NCBI RefSeq assembly: GCF_905147365.1 | Contig: NC_056428.1 | Span: 12,678,001-12,742,000, forward strand | Length of the DNA: 64,000 bases | Direction of reading: 5' to 3' | Source of the DNA: Aricia agestis | Lineage: Eukaryota > Arthropoda > Insecta > Lepidoptera > Lycaenidae | Shown here: positions 47,929 through 60,579 of the stretch, piece after piece | Numbering within the stretch: position 1 is the stretch's first letter | Layout of the letters: each line of letters opens with the position of its first letter | Notes under the pieces: model-generated | What the model was told of the DNA's origin: nothing | Database searches by the model: none | What the model saw: only the letters and a program-made list of their open reading frames with translations | Made by a program: the position numbers and the translations under genes

Positions 47929-49692
47929 ATTGTTCTTGGCTAAACAATATTTCAAAGGCAATTCTAGAAGTTTCTAAAATAACTTTTTTATGAAAACATA
48001 CTTTCAGGAAATATTTGAAGAGAAGTCTAGCAGTCAATCCAGCAAAGAGCCATTGTGTATGCAGAAGAACCATAGAAAAGTTTTAGATAAGGGTATTCCA
48101 CCAGATGTAATGCCTGGAATAAAGGGAGTCAAGGTGAGAACAACTAAAATAATTCTAATAAGAGTAACCCTTACCTACTTACCTCTATTATTACAAATGT
48201 TTATATTATTCTTACACTTACCTACAACACGGTCACATTAACTTGTCGCATTGAAATATATATTATATAACATGCAAGCTCCATAATGACATCATCAAAC
48301 CGTGCGTCTAGTTAATTTGACCGTGTTATACATAATATTTATCAAATACTTTAAAAAGACATACCCGCTAAAGAATTAGCTTTAACCTATACTGTACTCG
48401 GCGAAACGGCGGTAGCGGTCATTGACTCGCTGTCAAAAATTTTCATTTTCTATATAAACCATAAAGTTAATATACCTAGCGGAATAGAGAAACAAAGGCC
48501 TGAGCAAGGGAGATGTCACTATCAGTAACACTGCGTGTTAAAAAGAGATGTGTGGTACATGACAGCAGCACTCTTTTTTTTGACGTCCAGTCTGCACGTG
48601 CCCCACATTGACAATTTCATCTCATAGAAATCATGTTCAATCATGCTTGTGTAAGTGTATATATGTACACATGCATATTTATGCATGTATTCGGTACACA
48701 TTTTTCGTGTATATATACTCGAGTGACATTCAACCAGTTTGACATGACAATTTTGTCAAACTCATTTTACAATTTGTTTACATAGGTTTGTTTACTTACG
48801 TTTTACAATATTTGGCTTGGCGTGGCTTTTTACAATATTTTTGTTGTTAAAATACCTAAATGCCCTGTGAAATGGTGTGAAGTCATACATATACGACTTT
48901 TAATACAGGAATAACCTTTCATCTGTAAGTGTATTGTTTAAAATTATGCTTAAATTTCTTGTATTTTTGTCGACCAAAAAAAGCAATAAAAAGATCGTTT
49001 ATTTAAGTTGGATGCTAGGGTATTTACGTAAAATTAAGCTGGTCCCTTTGTGTTTGTCTTATTAAATTTACATGTTATTCTAAAAGTGCAATAATCAAAA
49101 AATAATATAATTACAAAATTTTTACAAAGTCGCCATGGACAGTGTTATGCAAGATGTAACAATTTAATCATAAACGAAATTTTAGGGTCTGGCTGATATT
49201 ATACTAAATGCGTTATAAGATGAATGGGTATTCTCATATTTCTTGCTACGGATTTTTTACAACAAAACAAAAAAAATATAATGTAATAAATTATGTTCAA
49301 TCGACAAAAACAAATAAGTATTTCCTTTAATATTGTAAATGAACATAAATAAAAAAACTGCTAACTGTTATTAAAATATTATATTAATTGTGAGTTATAA
49401 GTACAAATTTTACGTAAGTTTTTAATTTCAATTCTGTAATAATTTAGCACAAAGATTTTTGTAATCTGAAAACGTCTTCTCTAGGTGCTTGGACAGATTT
49501 AGATTCGCCCGAGTCGTACATGGTTTGTTCATAATTATTACATGGATATTATTATTATTATCGATGTCTTAAGGATCAGAGGAAAATGTTTAATTTTAAA
49601 ATAATAATAATGTGCTTGTTTCTTCGTGATAGTAGATGTGCTTGGTGTATATTGCATAACACTATCCGCTTTTGACAATTATTTGTTTCATA

Positions 49693-50662
49693 CAGGGTGA
49701 CTATATGTGGCAGGTTCCTGCCATTTTTGCAGGATTGGCGTCTTATTTTAGCCTATGGCATGATCGGTTGACGTTTTAAAAACTTGGCAGGTTTTGGCAG
49801 GATTGGGGTATGAAAAATAAATTTTATTATTGCATCTCAAATTTCCGACAATGGCAACCCTGGATACTTTACGGGGTATTTCCCTGTACAGTTCGACAAG
49901 GCTTTAAATGAATATGTCAATTATGTCGATGGGCGCTGCTGGTAAAGGAGAACTGTCAAAAATGACGTTTTTACGTATGATATCTAAGTTAGTTAGTTAG
50001 TTCCTTTTCTTGCCACGTTCATAAACAGCCTTGTCAAACTGAATATACTTCTCTTGTGTGGTAACTGGTATCGTGGGTGATAGTTATTATTGGTGGTGGC
50101 TTTACAACTCTCTGGTGGTGGCATTCTACTAACAACTGGTGTGGTGGTGTGGTGATGAAGCGAAAATATGAAAGAGCGTATAGAGCGGAGTGGGAGCAAG
50201 ATCCAAAACTATCGTCGTGGATATCCAAAGCAAAAGATGATCCAGACTCCTTTGTTATGGCCGAGTAGGTCGGACCTATAGTCCGTCAAGAAGGTGAAGA
50301 AATTAAAAAGTGGCAACATCATAGTGTCATCCCTTTTTTCTGAGATTGATTTGAAAAGGATGACACTACGATGTTGCCACTTTTTAATTTTTTCACTTTT
50401 TGACAGACTACGTTACCCATAACTTGATACGCTTTTTACTCATATACACCGATACAATGCTCTCTCCTATAGTCTTATACGATAAGATAGGTTTAATCTA
50501 ATAAAAAATTGAAATATAAAATGTGTATTTTTGCTTTTTATAATTTAAAGCAACAGTTAAGAAGCTGGCAGTATTTGCGCATTTTTTACTAGGCTTTGGC
50601 AGGTTTTGGCAGTTTTTTGACCAAAGTATGGCAGAATCTGTAATTTAAATATGGTCACCCTG
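49693..50662 (+). mobile_element. hAT-type deletion derivative, unit 2
   Basis: Same ends, GTTTCATA target duplication and 970-bp length as in unit 1. It holds the 37-residue transposase start at 50155-50268 and the solo MITE at 50281-50408. Confidence 0.82.
50281..50408. mobile_element. Solo satellite-B MITE, unit 2
   Basis: TA-flanked 128-bp foldback, equal to 29101-29228. Confidence 0.83.
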
Positions 50663-51575
50663 GTTTCATAACTATGACAATGACAATAACCGCTCAGGCT
50701 GTCGTCCGGCGCGCAATATTATGATACGTTACCTGGGAAACGACCTTGGCGAAAATCTGAATTGTCATATTTTAGTGTTCGAAAAGGAGCCAAATTTAAA
50801 ACGGTTGAAGTATGGGAGTTACGTTTCCTTAGTTTTTATTATTCGTAGCTTTATAATATAAGCCGCAATTGACAATGAAGTGTCAGATGTTGTCAATCGC
50901 GGCTTTGTATAGAAAATGACAAGTTTTTGACAGGGAGTCAATGCCCGTTACCGCCATGTTTCACCGAGTACAGTATAGACAAAATATTTTTGTTAATTAG
51001 GGATGGAAAATTAATAATAATACTAGCCATATTATTATTAATTTTACTGTCTTTGGGTGATTCTTTCTTTGTCCAAAGAATTAAAAAGCCATTTATGATA
51101 CTTTACTTATAAATTTATAAATGATTTTGGAGTTTGCCCCCTGTCAAGCAGCAAAAAAACAGCTCTATATTGTATTAAACATTATTGAACCCACTTCAGT
51201 TAATAGTTAAAAAAACTTTAAAGACTAAGAAAAACTATTATTATAACCTTTGTTTTAACAAGACCTTTTTTATCATTTTGTCTTACACATATTTTAGGAA
51301 CCTTTACCACCTGTGCCACTCAGTGGGATGTTGAATAAACATGGAGGCAAAGTTAGACTAACATTCAAACCAGAGCAGGATCAGCTTTGGCTCGGAACCA
51401 AGGAGCGCACAGAGAAACTTGCTATGCACGTAATATTCAAAATTTGGCTTTCTCGGTTCATTTGTATTTCCAAATGTATATAATGACTGGAGTATATATA
51501 TTTGTCATTGATTGCCATCATCGGCGTTGATTGTACCTGTCAAGACAGCTGCATGATGGGAATCATGATTATCCA

Positions 51576-52939
51576 ATATCCAAACGTGAAAAACAGTCTT
51601 GACTTTTTATATGATTTCTGTTATGGAATCTTCTAGAGTCTAGACTGAGAAATATTATTACTTTAGCGAGTGTTCAATTGAAATGATTGTTCTTGAATAT
51701 CAATTGTCTTCAACCTTGGGCCACCTTCAACGATTGAAGATTCTTCTCCTTATTTAACATTATGTTACATAATATCTAGATACAAAACATATGCATTAAA
51801 TTCTGATCAATGTGAAAATGGTAACTAAATGTTAAACCAAAACTAAGAATCGCATTTTGTCAAAATTTGTGTTTTAGTTTTACTTGGCTTGCGCCCAGTC
51901 AACAGAAATGTCTTCGTTGCCCATCATCCTAATAAATTATTATAAATACTGATTGTCTGTCTGTCCATTTGTCTGTCGGTTAAATAGGTATGAAGATACT
52001 TTAGATTCCAAAGACTTATTTGATATTTCTATAGCGACAAAATGTAGAGTTACTAGTTTTATTTCAGCGCAAAATATAAAAGTAAAATTAGTGATATATC
52101 TAGATATTGATTCTAGAATCTAGAATTTTAATAATTAGAACACAGGAATGTCTGAAATCGGCGAATCGATATGCACACGATCGGTGTCCGTTACTAAAAC
52201 CGTTGCGATCCAGTGTCGATTACTTCGCAGTTAATTTACCCCTGCCAGGACCTTATGCTAACGATGTAGAGGTTATTTTCATAAAAGAGCTTAAGTAAAA
52301 TAGCTCTTACTGTATTGTCGAATGTGTATTGCTGTATACTTGCACCTAATTTACCCCTAATAGAACCTTATGCTAAAGCGGTAGAGGTTATTTTATTGAA
52401 GTGCTTAGGTAAAATCGATCCTACTGTACTATCGAATGTGTATTGTTGGACACTCCCCCCCTCATTAAGTCAGTTTTACCGAGTACCGACTCTAATTAGA
52501 TGCTGCAGTTGCTGTCGTATTACTGCCTTATACATACCTACTGCGTTTACAGTAAAGGTATGATTCGGATCAAGGCAGCATGCAGCGGGTCGCCGCGACC
52601 CGCGACCCAAACAGCCACTGCTCACTATGAAGTTGTATGGAGGACTAAACAATCACGGCGACCCGCGTCGCGAGACAGAGAGACCGGTCGCCGCGTAAAA
52701 TAGCATACCGATGTCCGCGACCCGCGACCCGAGACTGTCGCCAAGACACTGCTTTGTATGTGTTTATATGGACGACATTCCGATTACCGCGACACGAGAC
52801 GCGTGGTATCTACCACAGCTGCCCTGCGGCTCGGCGTATTTCTAGATTCTATCTAGAAACACGCCGATAGGTTATTAGTCATATCGAAACCGAAAAGCAA
52901 TGGAGGTATCAAAGTATGTAGGTAGGTATGAACTATAAT
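51576..52939 (+). other. Unit 3 head with deletion
   Basis: As in units 1 and 2 but about 110 bp shorter: a deletion joins CGCGACACGAGAC to GCGTGGTATCTACC near 52800, removing part of the CG-rich patch and the left arm of the palindrome. Confidence 0.85.
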
Positions 52940-52971
52940 CTATACTATAATATTATAAATGCGAAAGTATC

Positions 52972-53006
<35 letters not shown>

Positions 53007-53981
53007 TGCTTTCACGCCAAAACTACTGAACCGATTGCAATGAAATTTTGTATACAGTTATTCTAGAGTCTGAGAAAGGACATAGGCTACATTTTGATGT
53101 GGGAAAATATCTTATTTCCATGAAAATATCGATGAAAATGAATTCGCATTGCGCGTGGCCAGCGCTCATCCCGGGGGTCCTGGGTTCGAGTCCCGCAGGC
53201 GGAACAAAAAGTTTTCGATGTTCCTGGGTCTTGGATGTGTATTAAAATAAAATTTCAAAAATCTTAAACATATTTTATGTATAATATTATAAAAATCCAG
53301 AAATATATCAATGCAATGAACATTTTAGTTCTAATACGATTCAACAGATGGCGTTTTATTTTTTACTTTATTGTAACATAGAACTAATCATACTTATTAG
53401 TTAGTATGTTTTTGTTTATAGTTTTTAATACGTTAGAATATTATGTTTAATAATATTATCACTTGGTATAATAATAATAATCAATCTATCTTATCTTATA
53501 GAACTCCTACTGCATTTCTAATCCATACTATCCATACTAATATTTTAAATGCGAAAGTATCTCTGTCTGTCTGTCTGTCTGTCTTGCTTTCACGCCAAAA
53601 CTACTGAACCGATTGCAATTAAATTTTGTACACAGTTATTCTAGAGTCTGAGAAAGGACATAGGCTACATTTTGATGTGGGAAAATATCTTATTTCCATG
53701 AAAATATCGATGAAAATGAATTCGCATTGCGCGTGGCCAGCGCTCATCCCGGGGGTCCTGGGTTCGAGTCCCGCAGGCGGAACAAAAAGTTTTCAATGTT
53801 CCTGGGTCTTGGATGTGTATTAAAATAAAATTTCGAAAATCTTAAACATATTTTATGTATAATATTATAAAAAATCCAGAAATATATCGATGCAATGAAC
53901 ATTTTAGTTCTAATACGATTCAACAGATGGCGTTTTATTTTTTACTTTATTGTAACATAGAACTAATCATACTTATTAGTT
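52940..53981 (+). repeat. Satellite A, two reversed monomers, unit 3
   Basis: Counterpart of 1451-2482, with a longer (GTCT)n run in the first monomer and an extra TAA in the second spacer. Confidence 0.9.
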
Positions 53982-55957
53982 ATGTTTTATGTTTCAAGTA
54001 GTGATGTAACGAATGTTGGATTTTTCAGATTCGCGAATGCGAATGCGATTGCGAATATTTATCTTCAACATTCGCGAATGCGAATGCGAATATTTTAAAA
54101 TTTCAAATAAAGCGCGCGTAAAATGTTCGACAGGTTTGACGTTTCGTGTCGGCTGTTTAAATTGAACATAACCGAACCGATATTGCTTATAGTCTGTCAA
54201 GAAAGTGAAGAAATTAAAAAGTGGCAACATCGTAGTGTCATCTCATTTTTCTTAGATTGATTTGAAAGGGAAAGACACTAAGATGTTGCCACTTTTTAAT
54301 TTCTTCACTTTCTTGACAGACAACAATTGAATGAATTTAGTCACAGCAAGTTCATTCTAAAAGTTTTGTTTTGTTTTAAGGTTAGTTTTATGTTTTATGT
54401 TTCAAGTAGTGATGAAACGAATGTTGGATTTTTCAGATTCGCGAATGTGAATGCGATTGCGAATATTTATCTTCAACATTCGCGAATGCGAATGCGATTG
54501 CGAATATTTATCTTAAACGTTCGCGAATGCGAATGCGAATATTTTAAAATTTCAAAAAAAGCGCGCGTTAAATGTTCGACAGGTTTGACGTTTCGTGCCG
54601 GCTATGTTTAAATTGAACATAACCGAACCGATATTGCTTATAGTCTGTCAAGAAAGTGAAGAAATTAAAAAGTGGCAACATCGTAGTGTCATCCCATTTT
54701 TCTTAGATTGATTTGAAAGGGAAAGACACTAAGATGTTGCCACTTTTTAATTTCTTCACTTTCTGGACAGACTATAATTGAATGAATTTAGTCACAGAAA
54801 GTTCATTCTAAAAGTTTTGTTTTGTTTTGAGGTTAGTTTTATGTTTTATGTTTCAAGTAGTGATGTAACGAATGTTGGATTTTTCAGATTCGCGAATGCG
54901 AATGCTATTGCGAATATTTATCTTCAACATTCGCGAATGCGAATGCGAATGCGAATATTTTAAAATTTCAAAAAAAAGCGCGCGTAAAATGTTCGACAGG
55001 ATTGACGTTTTGTGTCGGCTATGTTTAAATAAACATAACCGAACCGATATTGCTTATAGTCTGTCAAGAAAGTGTAGAAATTAAAAAGTGGCAACATCGT
55101 AGTGTCATCCCATTTTTCTTAGATTGATTTGAAAGGGAAAGACACTAATATGTTGCCACTTTTTAATTTCTTCACTTTCTTGACAGACTATAATTGAATG
55201 AATTTAGTCACAGAAAGTTCATTCTAAAAGTTTTGTTTTGTTTTGAGGTTAGTTTTATGTTTTATGTTTCAAGAAGTGATGTAACGAATGTTGGATTTTT
55301 CAGATTCGCGAATGCGAATGCTATTGCGAATATTTATCTTCAACATTCGCGAATGCGAATGTGATTGCGAATATTTATCTTCAGCGTTCGCGAATGCGAA
55401 TGCGAATATTTTAAAATTTCAAAAAAAGCGCGCGTAAAATGTTCGACAGGTTTGACGTTTCGTGTCGGCTATGTTTAAATTGAACATAACCGAACCGATA
55501 TTGCTTATAGTCTGTCAAGAAAGTGAAGAAATTAAAAAGTGGCAACATCGTAGTGTCATCCCATTTTTCTTAGATTGATTTGAAAGGGAAAGACACTAAG
55601 ATGTTGCCACTTTTTAATTTCTTCACTTTCTTGACAGACTATAATTGAATGAATTTAGTCACAGCAAGTTCATTCTAAAAGTTTTGTTTTGTTTTGAGGT
55701 TAGTTTTATGTTTTATGTTTCAAGTAGTGATGTAACGAATGTTGGATTTTTCAGATTCGCGAATGTGAATGCGATTGCGAATATTTATCTTCAACATTCG
55801 CGAATGCGAATGCGATTGCGAATATTTATCTTCAACGTTCGCGAATGCGAATGCGAATATTTTAAAATTTCAAAAAAAGCGCGCGTAAAATGTTCGACAG
55901 TTTTGACGTATCGTGTCGGCTATGTTTAAATTGAACATAACCGAACCGATATTGCTT
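53982..55957 (+). repeat. Satellite B array, four MITE-bearing monomers, unit 3
   Basis: MITE starts lie at 54190, 54641, 55057 and 55508. The shortest of the three homologous B arrays. Confidence 0.9.
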
Positions 55958-56887
55958 ACTAGCTGTTGCCCGCGACTTCGTCCGCGTGGACTTCAGTTTA
56001 TAGCGCGCGATGTCAACAAAATTGGTGTCAAAAGCTTTTATAAAAAAACCCTGGTACCCCTTAAATCAATACAGCTGTGCAGTGTGCACACAATAAGTAT
56101 TTCATTTTTTTATATTAAACTTTATATTTTATGCCAAATGTTAAAGCTTATTTAGCCCTCCAATTACACAACTTTACCCATTAACTATTTATCATTGATA
56201 GATTTAAGGTTACGTCACTGCACAGATAAAGTACTGAGTTATTTAATACCGTAGAATAGATATAACAATCGAAAAAAATCGAAACTTAAATGTAAGATGA
56301 TACCACGTCTTACAGAAAGACTTTTGAGCAAGCGTCAGCGCGATGTAGAAGACGCACGGCGCCATCTATTATGAATTGCTGGACCTAACTTAATTTGGAC
56401 AAATTTACGCATTTTCACCCCCTTAAAACCCTTTTTTCCAGTAAAAAAGTAGCCTATGTCCTTTCTCAGGCTTTAGACTATCTGTATACAAAATTTCATT
56501 ACAATCGGTTCGGAAGTTTTGGCGTTTGGCGTGAAAGCGAGACTGACAGACAGGCAGACAAAGATACTTTTGGCGTTTGGCGTGAAAGCGAGATTGACAG
56601 ACAGACAGAGATACTTTCGCATTTATAATATTAGTATAGATTATGTGCACACTGCACAGCTGTTTTTGGGTATTTTGATTAATTAAGGGCCGCGCTACAC
56701 CGGAATGGCGCTGCCATGCGAGGCGAGCACTTTCAGCGCTGCCATTCCGGTGTAGCGCGGCCCTAAGAGGGGTACCACTTACCAGGGTTTTAAAAAGTTT
56801 TTAAATTTGACACAAATTTTGTTGACACCGCGCGCTATAAACTATTAACTAAAGTCCACGCAGACGATGTCGCGGGCAACAGCTAGT
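55958..56887 (+). mobile_element. Z element copy 5, unit 3
   Basis: 930 bp, same inverted ends, TAA-flanked MITE at 56687-56763. Confidence 0.8.
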
Positions 56888-59800
56888 TATGAATAAAAAC
56901 AATATTATATAGTAAAGTAAGTATGATTAGTGCTGTTACAATAATAAAGTAAAAGATAAAACGCCATCTGTTTTCATATATTACGATTAAAATGTTGATT
57001 GCATTGATATATTTTCTGGATGGAATATAGGCCAACACGGCACACTCGAACTCCTTTATTTTAGAGCGCCTTCTGTTGTCAACTTGTCACATATATTAGA
57101 AATGCAGTAGGAGTTCTATAAGATAAGATAGATTGATTATTATTATACCAAGTGATAATATTATTAAACATAATATTCTAACGTATTAAAAACTATAAAC
57201 ATAACCATACTAACTAATAAGTATGATTAGTTCTATGTTACAATAAAGTAAAAAATAAAACGCCATCTGCTGAATCGTATTAGAACTAAAATGTTCATTG
57301 CATCGATATATTTCTGGATTTTTTATAATATTATACATAAAATATGTTTAAGATTTTTGAAATTTTATTTTAATACACGTCCAAGACCCAGGAACATTGA
57401 AAACTTTTTGTTCCGCCTGCGGGACTCGAACCCAGGACCCCCGGGATGAGCGCTGGCCACGCGCAATGCGAATTCATTTTCATCGATATTTTCATGGAAA
57501 TAAAATATTTTCCCACATCAAAATGTAGCCTACATAGGCTACATTTTGATGTGGGAAAATATTTATATAATATTTATCAAGGACATCCTTTCTCAGACTC
57601 TAGAATAACTGTGTACAAAATTTCATTGCAATCGGTTCAGTAGTTTTGGCGTGAAAGCAAGACAGACAGACAGACAGAGATACTTTCGCATTTATAATAT
57701 TAGTATGGATATGAGTATGGATAGTATGGATTAGAAATGCAGTAGGAGTTCTATAAGATAAGATAGATTGATTATTATTATACCAAGTGATAATATTATT
57801 AAACATAATATTCTAACGTATTAAAAACTATAAACAAAAACATACTAACTAATAAGTATGATTAGTTCTATGTTACTATAAAGTAAAAAATAAAACGCCA
57901 TCTGCTGAATCGTATTAGAACTAAAATGTTTATTGCATCGATATATTTCTGGATTTTTTATAATATTATACATAAAATATGTTTAAGATTTTCGAAATTT
58001 TATTTTAATAGTCATCCAAGACCCAGGAACATTGAAAACTTTTTGTTCCGCCTGCGGGACTCGAACCCAGGACCCCCGGGATGAGCGCTGGCCACGCGCA
58101 ATGCGAATTCATTTTCATCGATATTTTCATGGAAATAAGATATTTTCCCACATCAAAATGTAGCCTATGTCCTTTCTCAGACTCTAGAATAACTGTGTAC
58201 AAAATTTCATTGCAATCGGTTCAGTAGTTTTGGCGTGAAAGCAAGACAGACAGACAGACAGAGATACTTTCGCATTTATAATATTAGTATGGATAGTATG
58301 GATTAGAAATGCAGTAGGAGTTCTATAAGATAAGATAGATTGAATATTATTATACCAAGTGATAATATTACGAGTATTAAACATAATATTCTGACGTATT
58401 AAAAACTATAAACAAAAACATACTAACTAATAAGTATGATTACTTCTATGTTACAATAAAGTAAAAAATAAAACGCCATCTGTTGAATCGTATTAGAACT
58501 AAAATGTTCATTGCATCGATATATTTCTGGATTTTTTATAATATTATACATAAAATATGGTTAAGATTTTCGAAATTTTATTTTAATAGTCATCCAAGAC
58601 CCAGGAACATTGAAAACTTTTTGTTCCGCCTGCGGGACTCGAACCCAGGACCCCCGGGATGAGCGCTGGCCACGCGCAATGCGAATTCATTTTCATCGAT
58701 ATTTTCATGGAAATAAGATATTTTCCCACATCAAAATGTAGTATATGTCCTTTCTCAGACTCTTAACTGTGTACAAAATTTCATTGCAATCGGTTCAGTA
58801 GTTTTGGCGTGAAAGCAAGACAGACAGACAGACAGAGATACTTTCGCATTTATAATATTAGTATGGATAGTATGGATTAGAAATGCAGTAGGAGTTCTAT
58901 AAGATAAGATAGATTGATTATTATTATACCAAGTGATAATATTATTAAACATAATATTCTAACGTATTAAAAACTATAAACAAAAACATACTAACTAATA
59001 AGTACGATTAGTTTTATGTTACAATAAAGTAAAAAATATAACGCCATCTGCTGAATCGTATTAGAACTAAAATGTTTATTGCATCGATATATTTCTGGAT
59101 TTTTTATAATATTATACATAAAATATGTTTAAGATTTTCGAAATTTTATTTTAATAGTCATCCAAGACCCAGGAACATTGAAAACTTTTTGTTCCGCCTG
59201 CGGGACTCGAACCCAGGACCCCCGGGATGAGCGCTGGCCACGCGCAATGCGAATTCATTTTCATCGATATTTTCATGGAAATAAGATATTTTCCCACATC
59301 AAAATGTAGCCTATGTCCTTTCTCAGACTCTAGAATAACTGTGTACAAAATTTCATTGCAATCGGTTCAGTAGTTTTGGCGTGAAAGCAAGACAGACAGA
59401 CAGACAGAGATACTTTCGCATTTATAATATTAGTATGGATAGTATGGATTAGAAATGCAGTAGGAGTTCTATAAGATAAGATAGATTGATTATTATTATA
59501 CCAAGTGATAATATTATTGAACATACGAGTAATATTCTAACGTATTAAAAACTATAAACAAAAACATACTAACTAATAAGTATGATTAGTTCTATGTTAC
59601 AATAAAGTAAAAAATAAAACGCCATCTGTTGAATCGTATTAGAACTAAAATGTTCATTGCATCGATATATTTCTGGATTTTTTATAATATAATACATAAA
59701 ATATGTTTCAGATTTTTGAAATTTTATTTTAATACACATCCAAGACCCAGAAACATTGAAAACTTTTTGTTCCGCCTGCGGGACTCGAACCCAGGACCCC

Positions 59801-60544
59801 CGGGATGAGCGCTGGCCACGCGCAATGCGAATTCATTTTCATCGATATTTTCATGGAAATAAGATATTTTCCCACATCAAAACGTAGCCTATGTCCTTTC
59901 TCAGACTCTAGAATAACTGTATACAAAATTTCATTGCAATCGGTTCAGTAGTTTTGGCGTGAAAGCAAGACAGACAGACAGACAGAGATACTTTCGCATT
60001 TATAATATTAGTAGGTATGGATAGTATGGATTAGAAATGCAGTAGGAGTTCTATAAGATAAGATAGATTGATTATTATTATACCAAGTGATAATATTATT
60101 AAACATAATATTCTAACGTATTAAAAACTATAAACAAAAACATACTAACTAATAAGTATGATTAGTTCTATGTAACAATAAAGTAAAAAAATAAAACGCC
60201 ATCTGCTGAATCGCATTAGAACTAAAATGTTCATTGCATCGATATATTTCTGGATTTTTTATAATATTATACATAAAATATGTTTAAGGTTTTTCAAATT
60301 TTATTTTAATAGTCATCCAAGACCCAGGAACATCGAAAACTTTTTGTTCCGCTTGCGGGACTCGAACCCAGGACCCCCGGGATGAGAGCTGGCCACGCGC
60401 AATGCGAATTCATTTTCATCGATATTTTCATGGAAATAAGATATTTTCCCACATCAAAATGTAGCCTATGTCCTTTCTCAGACTCTAGAATAACTGTGTA
60501 CAAAATTTCATTGCAATCGGTTCAGTAGTTTTGGCGTGAAAGCA

Positions 60545-60579
<35 letters not shown>

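Larger units (their letters stand above)
48387..50978 (+). mobile_element. Inverted-repeat element in UBFD1 intron 3, unit 2
   Basis: Same arms as in unit 1 (CTATACTGTACTCGG and inverse), without the copia insertion, with the hAT derivative inside. The THAP-like exon has lost one base here (GGTGTGAAGTC versus GGTGTAGAAGTC). Confidence 0.5.
47261..51426 (+). pseudogene. Ubfd1: UBFD1 pseudogene copy, unit 2
   Basis: Exons correspond to 47261-47273, 47372-47802, 48008-48133 and 51298-51426. Exon 2 has CAA changed to TAA at 47719-47721, ending the product at about residue 120 inside the ubiquitin-like domain. Exon 4 is cut after GAGAAACTTGCTATG by the deletion at 51426/51427, which removes its splice donor. 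A 111-bp insertion enlarges intron 2. Exon 3 keeps Arg (NHRKV), which I take as the ancestral residue. Confidence 0.85.
32477..51575 (+). repeat. Segmental duplication unit 2
   Basis: Second copy of the locus in the same orientation. It matches unit 1 almost base for base in the head (32477-33926), keeps the helicase retrocopy, and has six rather than nine MITE-bearing B monomers and a continuous run of ten A monomers. It lacks the copia and Tc1-like insertions and shows the uninterrupted target sites. It ends with a deletion that fuses UBFD1 exon 4 to the start of unit 3's flank at 51426/51427. Confidence 0.93.
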
